Origin: Luteolibacter ambystomatis
GTDB lineage: Bacteria > Verrucomicrobiota > Verrucomicrobiia > Verrucomicrobiales > Akkermansiaceae
Reading direction: 5' to 3'
DNA: 64,000 nucleotides
Assembly (NCBI RefSeq): GCF_018137965.1
Contig: NZ_CP073100.1
Coordinates: 1-64,000, forward strand
Of the stretch, positions 10,501-20,300 are shown in pieces. Numbering within the stretch: position 1 is the first letter of the stretch; each line of letters starts with the position of its first letter. The notes under the pieces were generated by a model, which did no database searches, was not told where the DNA came from, and was given only the letters and a program-made list of their open reading frames with translations. The position numbers and the translations under genes are program-made.

Positions 10501-11159
10501 CCCCGCCTCCGGCCGGGACCGAACAGACGGCGGGCAAATCCGGCGGAGATGCCTCCGCCGAGAAGTACTCCACCCGCGAGCGTGGCGGAGCGCCGGTGCC
10601 TGCGATGTTCATGCCACTACGACACTCGTACGAGGCCCTCGTGGTTGACCAGGCCACCCGCAATCCCTTCGAGTTCGAGCGTTATCGTCTCCAGCGGCGG
10701 GTGGAGATCATGAAGGACTTCGACCAATCGCTCCCCAACGATGTGGCCGACCGTTTCGATCTCATGAAGGAAGGCCTGCGGAGATTGCTGGCGGCTGGTG
10801 CCCGCAATCCCGAGGAGGCCGCGGATCTGCTGGCCCGCATCACCCGGCTCGCGAGATCCGGCACGCGGCTGGAAGTGCAGAACATGAAGGTGTGGCCGGA
10901 TGACGATGCCGGCGTACGACCGGCTTCCGAATTCTTCGTCAACGAGCGCATCGACCTGCTCGTCCGCGAGGCGGAAACCTTCCGCAACGACTACCGCAAC
11001 AAGTCCGACCGCAATGTCTTCCTCGCATTGAAGAAACCCGTATTCGGCACGCTGGTGGACACGCTGGAGTTCTCCGCGCTCCTCCAGTTGCTCATCGTGC
11101 TCGGCTGCGGCACCACCGCTTCGCTGATCCTTGCGGCACAGAACCGCCGCACGCGCTGA
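7587..11159 (+). CDS. ABC transporter fusion: TerB-like/FHA-like regions, ATPase and ABC-2 membrane domain
   Basis: A protein of about 1190 residues. The N-terminal 150 residues are helical and resemble a TerB-like tellurite-resistance domain. Next come one or two beta-rich FHA-like segments (for example [20 protein letters not shown]). The ABC ATPase has Walker [10 protein letters not shown] at about 482, signature LSGGERSR at about 588 and Walker [11 protein letters not shown] at about 608. An ABC-2 type membrane domain with about six hydrophobic helices forms the C-terminus, interrupted by a large soluble loop of about 200 residues. The order ATPase then membrane domain resembles ABCG half-transporters. 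Substrate unknown. The start is unsure: GTG at 7587 and ATG at 7641 are both possible, with no clear ribosome binding site. Confidence 0.8.
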   Translation: MEPNQPPGREPRSAATGWMRWTRWLRVIPGIGRLRSLRPGTGAHVGVLVDAFAAFATLDDELSTMEADLVLDLLRSAFPDVDHGWLARRLQRAVRNPTPLHTIAGEMKNFLNDTGKLAVGLQLFTLVDAAGRSERSRASFERFMRRLGRPDYGLAILREMRGTEFADQPPFDRLVFGGEGADVVLPPAARDHSFRVYRTGDLLLVRNMGPAPLWIRGRSLEPGAFLRMRERQPLVIPGWTLTHEDLVFFLDVGRTENPPSIFIEAHDEGFTAERTRSRQSLVRVRFGLNAEVEAFRDTTLHAGSRGALTKGDVIHCHNHERLSDDKGFSVSIDDLRRRAIHAGRRFRLASDRQEYLVSNDPTALSRGDLLLGPKLAPRVVMFIRFDEQRAEGMLELRESEGPVFVDGIPVRGNAPLNDGSLIRLSGSQAVRCRFSEGFLDEERTQIESLVAEDVIHDFGPGSRALDNISFDIRRGEMLCIIGPSGSGKSTLLSVLSGQLEPTRGHIRMNGIDLYEHRERLVPFVAHMPQEEALNPQLTVREHLRHATTVRRPALSLAEHERRVDSVLAELGLQPIARRRVGSPGEKTLSGGERSRLNLGLDLGSRAEIFLFDEPISGLSSKDSEHVAETLRSLARDKIVIASLHRPGATVLRLFDKVLLLDSGGRIAFFGTPQAMVTYFREACDELAISHPSVIARTPLGADFVFDVLETPLSAIGGGLNPVAARRFPPSFWQERFESLSLVKSLAPGESSPPRLGDTPSPELLPVPPKPARRFQSLVALFATHFQRSLLSKFRNRGTLYSTFLEAPLLAMLIGITLRSSPKGSYEFDTALHIPAYLFLSATVAMFLGLTNSATEILRDRPLLRRERNCQPGAGLYIAAKLCALGLVAAAQCLAYLVIANPILGIRGMLLDHWFWLTLTAWTGTGLALVVSALVKTERAALTSVPLLLVPQMLLAGALVPYREMNRGLFWTAPPPAGTEQTAGKSGGDASAEKYSTRERGGAPVPAMFMPLRHSYEALVVDQATRNPFEFERYRLQRRVEIMKDFDQSLPNDVADRFDLMKEGLRRLLAAGARNPEEAADLLARITRLARSGTRLEVQNMKVWPDDDAGVRPASEFFVNERIDLLVREAETFRNDYRNKSDRNVFLALKKPVFGTLVDTLEFSALLQLLIVLGCGTTASLILAAQNRRTR

Positions 11160-11165
11160 AGTGGA

Positions 11166-11840
11166 TCAACCTTGCGGCGAGGCCACCGATTTGAGCGCTT
11201 CCATCACCGCGGCCACGGCACCGGGCTCCAGAGGGGAAGGCACCACCGCGCCGAGCACCAGACAACCATAGGGAGTGTCCACGGGAATCACCTCCAGCGT
11301 GGCCGCCGCACCTACCTTGACGTGAACGTTTTCCGCGGCACCGCCGGGACGGCGCGAGGCGACCGCCAGACTCCGTGCGAGGAAGTGCAGCTTGCCATGG
11401 CCGCTCTCGTCGAAAATCACCGCGCCCTCGCGGTCCAACAGGAAGATGCCGGTGGCGGCAAAGTGGCGGTGGAGCCAATCGCGGAAACGGCCCACACGGT
11501 CGAGGAACGGCCCGCGGACCTCCCCGCGTGCCGGGGCGGGTTGGGGCAGGGGAGGAGGTTGCGGCGCTTCAACCGGTGGCGGAGTTTCTTCCGGAGCGGC
11601 GGGCGGTTCTTGCACGCGGGCCATCTGCTGCTGGGCCGGGACGATTGTGGCCGGAGTCTGCACGAATGCAGCGGGCGGAGCCGCTTGGAGTTCGACCGGG
11701 TTGACCGGCGCGTAGCCGACGAATTGGTCGCCGAAGCCCGCTTCCGTCACCTGTACCGCGGGTTGTGGAACCGGTTGCAGCAACCGGTCCGCCATTCTGC
11801 GAACCTCGATGGGATCAAGCCATGGATGTACCGGGTCCAT
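11166..11840 (-). CDS. Proline-rich protein with C-terminal roadblock-like region
   Basis: A 224-residue soluble protein. Residues about 55-105 are a Pro/Ala/Glu-rich linker. The C-terminal roughly 115 residues (RDWLHRHFAATGIFLLDREG...VIFDESGHGKLHFLARSLA) have the length and strand/helix pattern of roadblock/LC7 domains, which often partner with GTPases or ParA-type ATPases; this is a pattern judgement, not a firm match. Its ATG overlaps the stop of the ParA-like gene by one base (TGATG), so the two are translationally coupled and probably act together. The 3' end faces the ABC fusion gene, six bases apart. Confidence 0.6.
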   Translation of the reverse strand: MDPVHPWLDPIEVRRMADRLLQPVPQPAVQVTEAGFGDQFVGYAPVNPVELQAAPPAAFVQTPATIVPAQQQMARVQEPPAAPEETPPPVEAPQPPPLPQPAPARGEVRGPFLDRVGRFRDWLHRHFAATGIFLLDREGAVIFDESGHGKLHFLARSLAVASRRPGGAAENVHVKVGAAATLEVIPVDTPYGCLVLGAVVPSPLEPGAVAAVMEALKSVASPQG

Positions 11841-12631
11841 CAGCCGAAAGCGGGGGAACGATTCCCCTGGATATCAAACTTCGCTTCGATCTCGGCGCGC
11901 ATGGCATCAAAGACCGCCTGGGCACCGCCGCCATCTTCCAGAACGCCGACCGGTAGTCCGCGTGCGCTGGCGCGGACAAACAGGGCGTCGCGCGGCACCG
12001 CGGTTTGCAGCACCAGATCCTGTGGCAGCAACTGGCGCAGCGCGTGGGCGGCTTCGAGGCTTTCGGCCAGTTCCTGTTGGACCATGGTCAGCACCACGCC
12101 CAGCACGGACAGGCGCGGGTTCATCACCCGCAGCCGGTTGAGGCCTTCGAGAAGTTTTGGCACCGAGCGGATGCCCAGTGGTTCCGCCTGCTGGGGGATC
12201 AGGACCGCATCGCTGGAGGCGATCACATCACCGGTCACACCGAACAGCCCTGCCGCGGTATCGAGAATGCACAGGTCGAAACCGCGTGCGGCCGCCGCGC
12301 GCAGGAATGCACGCACCCGTGCCAGATAGGAGCCGGCCACGCCGCCGCCGGATTCGTAGTCGCTGGCCTGGCCGCTGGCCACCAGTGAGAACGTTTCAAG
12401 GCGGGTCGGAACCACCAGCCGGTCCAACGGAATGCCGGGGTCCGCGAGGAAATCGTAAAAGCCAGCCAGCAAGCGTGACTGTCTTGTCAAAGAGAGTCCG
12501 ACGGACCCCTGGGGATCGGCATCGACAAGCAAGGTTCGCACGCCAGCCCTTGCAAATGCATGGGCCAGATTGATCGACAGCGTGGTTTTGCCCACCCCAC
12601 CTTTTTGACTGGAAACTACGAGACTGGTCAC
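11840..12631 (-). CDS. ParA/MinD-family ATPase
   Basis: A 263-residue deviant-Walker ATPase: KGGVGKTT at about 10-17, switch LVDADPQGS at about 36-44 and a later ILDTAAG segment. This family positions DNA, chemoreceptor arrays or other large complexes. No parB or parS lies next to it. The only partner is the coupled proline-rich gene downstream, so this is an orphan ParA more likely to position a protein complex than to partition the chromosome. It is divergent from the lipoprotein gene at 12705, with a 73-base spacer. Confidence 0.85.
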   Translation of the reverse strand: MTSLVVSSQKGGVGKTTLSINLAHAFARAGVRTLLVDADPQGSVGLSLTRQSRLLAGFYDFLADPGIPLDRLVVPTRLETFSLVASGQASDYESGGGVAGSYLARVRAFLRAAAARGFDLCILDTAAGLFGVTGDVIASSDAVLIPQQAEPLGIRSVPKLLEGLNRLRVMNPRLSVLGVVLTMVQQELAESLEAAHALRQLLPQDLVLQTAVPRDALFVRASARGLPVGVLEDGGGAQAVFDAMRAEIEAKFDIQGNRSPAFG

Positions 12632-12704
12632 GCCGCTATGGGAAATCCGCAGGCAGCGTAGCTTCGGCTTGTAACAGCGGAAGCCTTTTCTTCAAGATAC
12701 AGTT

Positions 12705-14918
12705 ATGCCCGGCAGCGCCAGGGCGGCTTCCTCCTTCCCCATGCGCTATTTCCCCGTGCTCCCCCGGCTTGTCGCCGCCGCGTCCGGTATCGTTCTGTTG
12801 TCGGGCCTGCCTGCCTGCCGCAAGTCCGCGTCCGCAGCGCTCCCCGCCGCCGTCCCGGTGGATATCGCCCCCGAATTGCTGGCCAATGGTCTGGCCAGCA
12901 GCCCTTCGACTTTCCTGGCGGATCAGGCGTCCTCGCCGGTTCACTGGCAGCCTTGGAGCCGTGAGACACTGGAGCGGGCACGTCGCGCGGACCGCCTCGT
13001 CTTCGCCGTGTTCGCCCTTCCCCAACAGGCGGAATCCCTGAGTGTCCTGAAGGCGATCCATGCCGAGTCCTCGCTGGTGAGTGATCTCAATTCCAATTTC
13101 GTCCCCGTTCTGGTGGACAGCGATGCCTGCCGGGAGACGGGATTGCTCGCGGCCTCGTTGTGTTCCGAGATCAAGCAGCCCTTCTCCATGCCGCTGTTCG
13201 TGTGGATGACCCCGGATGGCAATCCGGTGGCCTGGATCCCGGCGAAAGCACGCAAGGGGGGCCTGCGCGAGCTGTGCGAGCAATCCAGCAGCGTGGTGGC
13301 CCGGATGTGGCGCGAAAGCGCGGAAAGCCACGCCTATATTCTTGGCAACAGCAAAAGCGACAATGCCGCCCGTGCCGAGCGTCTGGCGAAGGCGGCCACC
13401 CTTGTGCCGGCGGCTGATGCCGCGCAGGACGGGCTCCGGGCGATCCGCCAGCTTTCTTCCTTCTACGATGCCGGGTCCCACTCCTTCGACAACGCGGGCG
13501 GCCTTTTCCCTGCCGCCGGTCTCGAAGTGTTTTCCTCGGCCCTGTTGGTAAAGGGTATTCCGGCGGACATCGCAGGCCGGTGCCGCGAGGCTTCGGAAGG
13601 GCTGTCCGAGGACCTGTCCTCAAGCGCGATGCTGGATCCTCTGGACGGCTGCATTTACAGCGCCCGCTGGGGCGGCGGATGGGATCTGCCGTCCTTCACG
13701 CGGGATTGCCCGAATCACGCCCGGGCGCTTGTCGCCCTGGCCTGTGCCGCGAGGACGGCCAAGCAGCCGCAGCTCGTTCATCAACTGATCGCCGGGCTCA
13801 ATTTCGCGGAAAAGAACTATGCTGCCTCCGAGGGTCTTTTCGCGCTCGGACGGCAGGATCTCCAACCACGGGAGAACTGGCTGTGGAGCCTGGACCAATT
13901 GGAAAAGGCTCTGTCCCCGGAGGAACTGAAAGTCTGGACCGCCGTCAGCGGCCTCAAGAATCTGGGAAACATCCCGGCCGAAAGCGATCCGAACCGCGAT
14001 CAATTCCGTCGTAACAGTCTGGCGGTGAAGGTGGCTCCGGAGACGGTTGCTGCGAAGCTCGGGTTGACTCCCGAGGTTGCGCGCGAGCAATTCGAGTCCG
14101 GGCGCCGCAAGATCCTCAAATTGCGCCAGGACCGGGGAGGAGCTGCGGACGGAGATTCCCGCCCTCATGCGGTCGCCACGTTCCGGATGGTTTCGGCCTA
14201 TGCGGCAGCCTTTTCCCTCACCGGTGATCCCGTTTGGAAGAAAAAGGCGGTCGAGACATTCGACCGGGCCTGTGGAACCTTTGGCCGCGATTCCGAATTG
14301 CGCCTGTTCCCGGGCAAGGATGACATCGTGGGCGAAGGCCGGGCTTTCCTCTACGGGGTGGCCATCCAAGCCGGGCTGGATGTCGCGGAGATCACTTTGG
14401 ACCCGGCTCCTGTCGATTGGTCGGAGAAGACCGCCACAACCGCGGGGAAATTCCTCGAAGGGGCGAATCTGCGTGAAGTGGTCCCTGCGGCCGCCCTGGT
14501 CGACGTCCCCGTGGCCGACCGCACCATGATCTATGACGATTCCAGCGCCGGATTGCTGGCCGGGGCTGAGGCCCGGTTGAGCCGGCTTGGCCGGAAACTG
14601 CCGGAGGCCTATGCGACGGCGGTCGTGCCGCTTCCGAAGGACGCGGTGGACTCGCCCATCGTTCACGCGGACCTGTTGCAGGCCTTTCTGATGCGCCAGT
14701 ATGCCCCGGTGGTGCTGGTGGCGCCGGATGCCGCTCCGGCATTGAAGGAGGCCGTCTGCCGACTGCCGCTGCGCATGGCCCTTCGCCGGATGGCTGCCGT
14801 TTCGGATGAAGTTCCCGCCGGGCAGGTTAAAATCCTGTTCCCGGACGGCACCTCCAAAGCCGCCTCCACGCCCGATATGCTCGGAGCCGTGATCTTGGCT
14901 GGCGGTCCCGCCCGCTGA
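12705..14918 (+). CDS. YyaL/DUF255-related lipoprotein lacking the CxxC motif
   Basis: A 737-residue protein with a lipoprotein signal, lipobox LPAC near residue 38. A second in-frame ATG at 12741 (MRYFPVLPRL) may be the true start, giving a neater signal peptide. The region from about 65 follows the thioredoxin-like DUF255 (YyaL/SSP411) pattern: SPVHWQPWS matches the usual NPVDWYPWG, then FVPVLVDSD and PLFVWMTPDGNPV match the later strands. The rest matches the helical glycosidase-like half of the family. Where relatives carry CHWCHVM, this protein has LPQQAESL, so it cannot do thiol-disulfide chemistry there. Function unknown; the export signal is also atypical for the family. Confidence 0.7.
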   Translation: MPGSARAASSFPMRYFPVLPRLVAAASGIVLLSGLPACRKSASAALPAAVPVDIAPELLANGLASSPSTFLADQASSPVHWQPWSRETLERARRADRLVFAVFALPQQAESLSVLKAIHAESSLVSDLNSNFVPVLVDSDACRETGLLAASLCSEIKQPFSMPLFVWMTPDGNPVAWIPAKARKGGLRELCEQSSSVVARMWRESAESHAYILGNSKSDNAARAERLAKAATLVPAADAAQDGLRAIRQLSSFYDAGSHSFDNAGGLFPAAGLEVFSSALLVKGIPADIAGRCREASEGLSEDLSSSAMLDPLDGCIYSARWGGGWDLPSFTRDCPNHARALVALACAARTAKQPQLVHQLIAGLNFAEKNYAASEGLFALGRQDLQPRENWLWSLDQLEKALSPEELKVWTAVSGLKNLGNIPAESDPNRDQFRRNSLAVKVAPETVAAKLGLTPEVAREQFESGRRKILKLRQDRGGAADGDSRPHAVATFRMVSAYAAAFSLTGDPVWKKKAVETFDRACGTFGRDSELRLFPGKDDIVGEGRAFLYGVAIQAGLDVAEITLDPAPVDWSEKTATTAGKFLEGANLREVVPAAALVDVPVADRTMIYDDSSAGLLAGAEARLSRLGRKLPEAYATAVVPLPKDAVDSPIVHADLLQAFLMRQYAPVVLVAPDAAPALKEAVCRLPLRMALRRMAAVSDEVPAGQVKILFPDGTSKAASTPDMLGAVILAGGPAR

Positions 14919-14944
14919 ATGCTTTCTTCCCGCTCTCAAAACTC

Positions 14945-16012
14945 ATGAAACCCATTCGTTCCATCTCCATGCTGCTGTCCGTCGGCCTTTTGGGCACGGC
15001 TGCCGCCGATACCTTCCGCCTCAAGGACGGCTCCAAGATCGAGGCCAAGGTGCTCAGGGAGGATGCCTCCAGCTACACCCTCGAGGTCCAGGTGACCAAG
15101 TCCATCCGCGAGGAGCGGATCGTCAAGAAGGCGGATGTGGAGGGGATCGACCGCGTCAGCAATGACGAGAAGGCTTTCGTTGGAATCAAGGACGTGCTGC
15201 CGGCTCCCGATCTGCTCACCACGGAGGACTACGATTCCCGCATTCGGAAGGTGCGTGACTTCATCAAGGAAAACCCCGAAAGCCTCACGTTGGTCAAACA
15301 GGCCCGCGAAATGGCCGCGTCGCTCGAGAAGGAGCGCGAACAAGTCAGCCAGGGCGGTGTGAAGCTCGGAGGCCGCATCATCACCAGCGAGGAGCGTGAA
15401 GCCAACAAGTTCGAGGTGGACGCCCGCACGCTCGAGGTTTCCTTCCGCAACAAGGCCAAGGCCGGTCAAAACGTCGCCGCTCTCCGCGAGTTCGAGAAAC
15501 TGGACAAGGAATACCAATCCAGCGCCGCCTATCGCGAAGTGATCGTGACGGTGAAGGAGGTGATCCGCCGCTATCGCGCGGAAGCAGCGGACGGTGCTTC
15601 CACCTTTGACGCGCGCATGAAGAAGCAGCAGGCGGGCCTTGAACTCCAGCAGTCCGAAGATCGTTCCGCCAGCGCCCAGGCCATCGCCGAGCGCGATGCC
15701 CTGGCCAAAGCGGGCTACGATGCGGAGAAGAAGGGCAATGTGAAGTGGGTGACTCCGAATGCCTACGTGAAGGCTTCCCTCGAAGAGGCCGTGAAATACG
15801 CCGACCAGGAATTGAAGCGTCTTGATGCCCTGAAGCTCGACACCCTGCCCGATGGCGGCAAGGCTTGGCGCGACGCATGGGTCGCCGTGCATGCCGGCGG
15901 AGACATGAAAGCCGCCGCCCCGCTTATTTCGGCCGTCCGCACCGCCAAGCTTCCGGACCGCTACGTCAAGGAGCTGGAAGCAGCCTCCAAGGCCGCGGGG
16001 GGCACCAAGTGA
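14945..16012 (+). CDS. Exported protein of unknown function (PTPDL-like)
   Basis: A 355-residue protein with a signal peptide ending around AAA-DTF (residues 1-21). A short beta region follows (DTFRLKDGSKIEAKVLRED), a pattern seen in exported Verrucomicrobia/Planctomycetes proteins, with a later VLPAPDLLTTEDYD segment that resembles the 'PTPDL' motif of an uncharacterised family. The remainder is charged and helical, probably partly coiled coil (about 110-260). It lies 26 bases after the YyaL-like gene, so they may be co-transcribed, and just before hisB. No enzymatic motif is visible. Confidence 0.6.
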   Translation: MKPIRSISMLLSVGLLGTAAADTFRLKDGSKIEAKVLREDASSYTLEVQVTKSIREERIVKKADVEGIDRVSNDEKAFVGIKDVLPAPDLLTTEDYDSRIRKVRDFIKENPESLTLVKQAREMAASLEKEREQVSQGGVKLGGRIITSEEREANKFEVDARTLEVSFRNKAKAGQNVAALREFEKLDKEYQSSAAYREVIVTVKEVIRRYRAEAADGASTFDARMKKQQAGLELQQSEDRSASAQAIAERDALAKAGYDAEKKGNVKWVTPNAYVKASLEEAVKYADQELKRLDALKLDTLPDGGKAWRDAWVAVHAGGDMKAAAPLISAVRTAKLPDRYVKELEAASKAAGGTK

Positions 16013-16038
16013 CCCTCGTCTGATTTCTCCGATCCATC

Positions 16039-16629
16039 ATGCAAGCCCGCACCGCCAGCCGCTCCCGCAAGACCGCCGAAACCGCCATTGAGCTCAAGAT
16101 CGACCTCGATGGCAGCGGCGTCTCATCGATCGATACCGGCATTCCCTTCTTCGACCACATGCTGGTGCTTTTTTCGAAGCATGGCTTGTTCGACCTCGAA
16201 CTGAAGGTGGATGGCGACATCGAGGTGGACTACCACCACACGGTGGAGGACACCGGCATCACGCTGGGCGAGGCGATGAAGGAAGCACTCGGCACCAAGG
16301 AAGGCATCAGCCGTTATGGCACCGCCTACCTGCCGATGGACGAGACTCTGGTCCGTGTCGTGGTGGATCTGAGCAACCGCCCGCATCTGGAATTCCGCGC
16401 GCCGGAGAACACCCCGTCCGCGCCGAACATGCCGTTCACGCTGGTGGAGGAATTCTGCCGCGCGCTGGCGTCCAACCTGCGTGCGAACGTCCACGTCGAG
16501 TTGCTTTACGGGCGTGACGGCCACCACATCGCCGAAGCGATTTTCAAGGGACTTGCCCGCGCGCTGCGTGCCGCTTGCGAGCGTGATCCGCGCGTGAAAG
16601 GCATTCCGAGCACCAAGGAAGCCCTGTGA
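16039..16629 (+). CDS. hisB: Imidazoleglycerol-phosphate dehydratase
   Basis: Sixth step of histidine synthesis: imidazole glycerol phosphate to imidazole acetol phosphate, manganese-dependent. The 196 residues are the length of the monofunctional enzyme, with no phosphatase domain. Metal-binding motifs are present: FFDHML near residue 36, DYHHTVEDTG near 64-73 and GRDGHHIAEAIFKG near the C-terminus. The stop overlaps the possible GTG start of hisH, so the two form a histidine unit. The other his genes are not in the window. Confidence 0.96.
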   Translation: MQARTASRSRKTAETAIELKIDLDGSGVSSIDTGIPFFDHMLVLFSKHGLFDLELKVDGDIEVDYHHTVEDTGITLGEAMKEALGTKEGISRYGTAYLPMDETLVRVVVDLSNRPHLEFRAPENTPSAPNMPFTLVEEFCRALASNLRANVHVELLYGRDGHHIAEAIFKGLARALRAACERDPRVKGIPSTKEAL

Positions 16630-16631
16630 GC

Positions 16632-17255
16632 ATGAAGGTGGTTCTCATCGATTACGGTGCGGGGAACATCCGCAGCGTCGCCAACGCCCTGAATGCCCTC
16701 GGCATTGAGCCCGAGGTGGTCGCCGATCCCGCCAGGCTGGATGGTACGACCCATCTCGTACTTCCCGGCGTGGGTTCGTTCGGCGATTGCATGTCGCGTT
16801 TGAACGAGCGCGGACTCGTGGAGCCGCTGCGCGAGCGCATCGCCGCGGGCACGCCCTATCTCGGCATCTGCCTTGGCTATCAGATTCTGTTCGAAACCAG
16901 CGAGGAAACCTCCGAAGGCGTCGCCGGCCTGGGGATCTTCAAAGGCCGTGTGAAACGCTTCGAGGACCAGCCCGGCCTCAAGGTGCCTCACATGGGCTGG
17001 AACTCCGTCGTGCCCCGCAAGCCGGACTCGGGTTTTTGGGGAGGCCTTGGCCGCGAACCCTATTTCTACTACGTCCATTCGTACTTTCCGGCTCCGGAGG
17101 ATGACTCGATCATCGCCGCCGAGACCACCTATGGGGCGGACACCTTCGCCGCCGCGATCCAGACGGACACCATCCTCGCCGCCCAGTTCCATCCGGAAAA
17201 AAGCCAGGAAGCAGGTCAGCAACTGTTGAAGAATTTCTTCGCGCTTACGGCTTGA
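16632..17255 (+). CDS. hisH: Imidazole glycerol phosphate synthase, glutaminase subunit
   Basis: Class I glutamine amidotransferase that feeds ammonia to HisF. The catalytic triad is visible: Cys in YLGICLGYQ (about residue 79) and His/Glu in QFHPEKSQ near 190. I chose the ATG at 16632 (MKVVLIDYGAGN); a GTG at 16626 overlapping the hisB stop would add two residues. The 207 residues are the standard length. The coupling with hisB suggests one transcript, but hisF is not adjacent. Confidence 0.96.
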   Translation: MKVVLIDYGAGNIRSVANALNALGIEPEVVADPARLDGTTHLVLPGVGSFGDCMSRLNERGLVEPLRERIAAGTPYLGICLGYQILFETSEETSEGVAGLGIFKGRVKRFEDQPGLKVPHMGWNSVVPRKPDSGFWGGLGREPYFYYVHSYFPAPEDDSIIAAETTYGADTFAAAIQTDTILAAQFHPEKSQEAGQQLLKNFFALTA

Positions 17256-17379
17256 CCGGGAGGAGGGACATTTTTCTCCTTTCATCTTCATACGGAGCTC
17301 TCCGGGTGAGAGCTTCGATGGCGCAATCTTACAGGTGTTGGACGCATCGATACTAGGCGTTTGGGAATCGTGAGCGATT

Positions 17380-20300
17380 ATGAATCAAATGCATGCGAGG
17401 GATCGCATGCTTCCGAATTGGTTCATGAACGTGTCCCCCTGTTCTCTTCCTACGCTCGCTTTCCGCTTGTTCCGCTCCGTTTGGATGCGTGTCGGCAAGC
17501 TTCCGGTATCAAAACTGCGGGTGCTCGCGTGCCTTGGCTTCCTCCTGCTTTTCCCCACCGTCGGAGCCCAGACGCTCACGCTGGCCAATGATTCGCAGAG
17601 CTACGCCACGCTCACCAATACCACGGTGACGATGACCGGTCGCTCCGAGCTGCGCATCACCGGGGCCACCACCCCGCTTTCCGGTTGCACGATCAACCTG
17701 AACTCGACCGACGCGTGGTTCTACATGACCGCGATCAAGCCCTCGGTCGTCAGTTCCACCTACCTCAGCCAGATCAAGGTCAATGGTGCGGCCGCCGTGC
17801 TGAATACGAATTGCCGCATCGTCCAATACGGGGACGGCACGGTGGTCATTCCGCAGGCTTCCACCTTCACGCCGATGCAAGTGTTTACCGGCAGTCGCTT
17901 CACCGGCTCGTCAATGTCGCTGGCATGTTACACCGCGTATTCGGACAGCAGTCTTGGCTCCTACGCGAACAACATCAGCTCCTTCAAGCTCAAGCGCGGC
18001 TACACCGCCACCGTCGCCCAGAATGCGGATGGCACCGGAGTCAGCCGGAACTATGTCGCGCAGGACGGAGACATCGAGGTCAGCGTGCTGCCGGACGCGC
18101 TGAACGATTCCATCAGCTTCATCCGCATCTTCCCATGGCGCTGGGTGAACAAGAAGGGCATCGCCGGAGCCATCGCTCCAGGACTCAATGTCGGCTGGTA
18201 CTACAACTGGAACATCGACCAGAGTTCCTCGCTCGATCTCGAATACGTGCCGATCCGCGCGCAGCGTTATTGGCCTTCGCTCGCACAGGACTGGAAAGCC
18301 CGTGGCGCAAACTCGCTGCTTGGCTACAATGAACCGGACTCCACCAGCCAGGCGAATATCGCCGTGGGGGATGCCATCTGGTCGTGGCCGGATCTTCTCA
18401 ATACCGGCCTGCGGGTCGGCTCTCCCGCTCCTACCGATGGAGGCGTGGCGTGGCTGGAGTCCTTCGTCAATCAGGCGGATGCGGCGGATCTGCGCGTCGA
18501 TTACGTGGCCGTCCACTATTACCGTAGTTATTCCAGCGCCTCGGACCCGGACGGAGCAACGAACCAACTCTACAATTTCCTCAAGGACGTTTACAACCGC
18601 ACCAAGCGCCCGATCTGGCTCACGGAGTTCAACAACGGTGCGAACTGGACCACCGGTCCCGATCCCACCGCCGCGCAGCAGGCCGCGACCGTGGGCAAGA
18701 TGATGGACATGCTGGAGAGCACGCCCTTCGTCGAACGCTACGCACTCTACAACTGGGTGGAGGACGTGCGGCGGGTGAAGTGGGATGACGGTTCGCTGAC
18801 TGCGGCAGGTGTGGTCTATCGCGACCATGCTTCGACCTTGTCCTACTCGCAGATGATTCCGGAAGTGCCGACGTCTCCTGCGGCTTGGTATCGCTTTGAA
18901 AACAACGCCAGCGACAGTTCCGCCTACGGTCACGCCGCCATGCTCAAGGGCGAGGCGGCGTATGCGACGGGGAAAAATGGCCAGGGCGTGAAGCTGAGTG
19001 GCAATGCCGCCGGTGCCGATCATGTCCTGCTCTCCCCGCGTCTCGGTGACAGCACGGACTTCACCTTCGGCGCGTGGGTGTATTGGAATGGCGGCAGTGC
19101 CTGGCAGCGCATCTTCGATCTCGGTAATGGCACGGACAGCTACATGTTCCTCACTCCCAGCGGCGGCGGAAACATGCGCTTCGCCATCAAGAGCAACGGC
19201 GGTGCGGAGCAGCAACTCAATACCGGCGTGCTTGCCGCGAACACCTGGACCCATGTCGCCGTCACGATCAGTGGCAATACCGGCAAGCTCTTCGTGAATG
19301 GCGTGTTGGTGGCGACCAATACCGGCATGACCATCAATCCGGTCGATCTCGGAACCACCACCAACTTCCTCGGGAAAAGTCAGTTCGCGGCGGATCCTTG
19401 TTTCGGCGGCATCCTGGATGACGTGCAGTTCCTGCCCTACGCCCTGAGTGATGCGAAGGTGGCGGCGATGGAAACGAACACCGCACCGGTCTTCACCAAT
19501 GCCGCCATCACGGGGAATGCGGGCACCCAGAATGTCGCTTACTCCGGCACGCTGGCTGGCACAGCCACGGATGCCGATTCGGGGGACACGATCACCTACA
19601 GCAAGATCGAGGGGCCGGATTGGCTCGTCGTCGCCGCGAATGGCACGCTGTCCGGTACGCCCACCTATGACTACGGTGGCCCTCAGCAGTTCATCGTCCT
19701 CGCCACCGATGGAGCGGGAGCTACGGCCTGCGCCGTACTGAATATCACGTTGCCTGCCGTGAATGGCGATGGCACCTGGAGCAGCGACAGCGACGGCCTC
19801 TGGAGCGATGTCACCAAGTGGAGCGGCAGCTTTCCGGCGAACAGCACCGGCTACACGGCGAATTTCAGCACGCTGAACATTGCCGCCGACCGGACCGTCA
19901 CCCTCGATGCGTCCCGCACCATTGGCAATCTGTCGTTCGGCGACACATCCGGAGCGCAGTCGTGGACGCTGGCGGCAAGCAGCGGCAAGACGCTCACGCT
20001 GGATGCCGCCAGCGGAACTCCGGCCATCACCGTTTCCCAGAACGCCGCCACCATTCTGGCTCCATTGGCGGGAACGCTCGGGCTGAACAAACTCGGCAGC
20101 GGTACGCTGGTGTTGGGTGGATCGAGCACGCTGTCCGGCCCCTTGGCCATCGATACCAATGCTGGGATCAATGGTGGCGTCGTCCGGCTCGCTCATCCCA
20201 CTGCGGCGTCCGCGATGACTTCCATTCTCATCCGCAACAACAATGCGGGCTACTCCACGCTGGAGCTCGATGGTATCCGCGGTCCGGTTTCGACAGCCGC

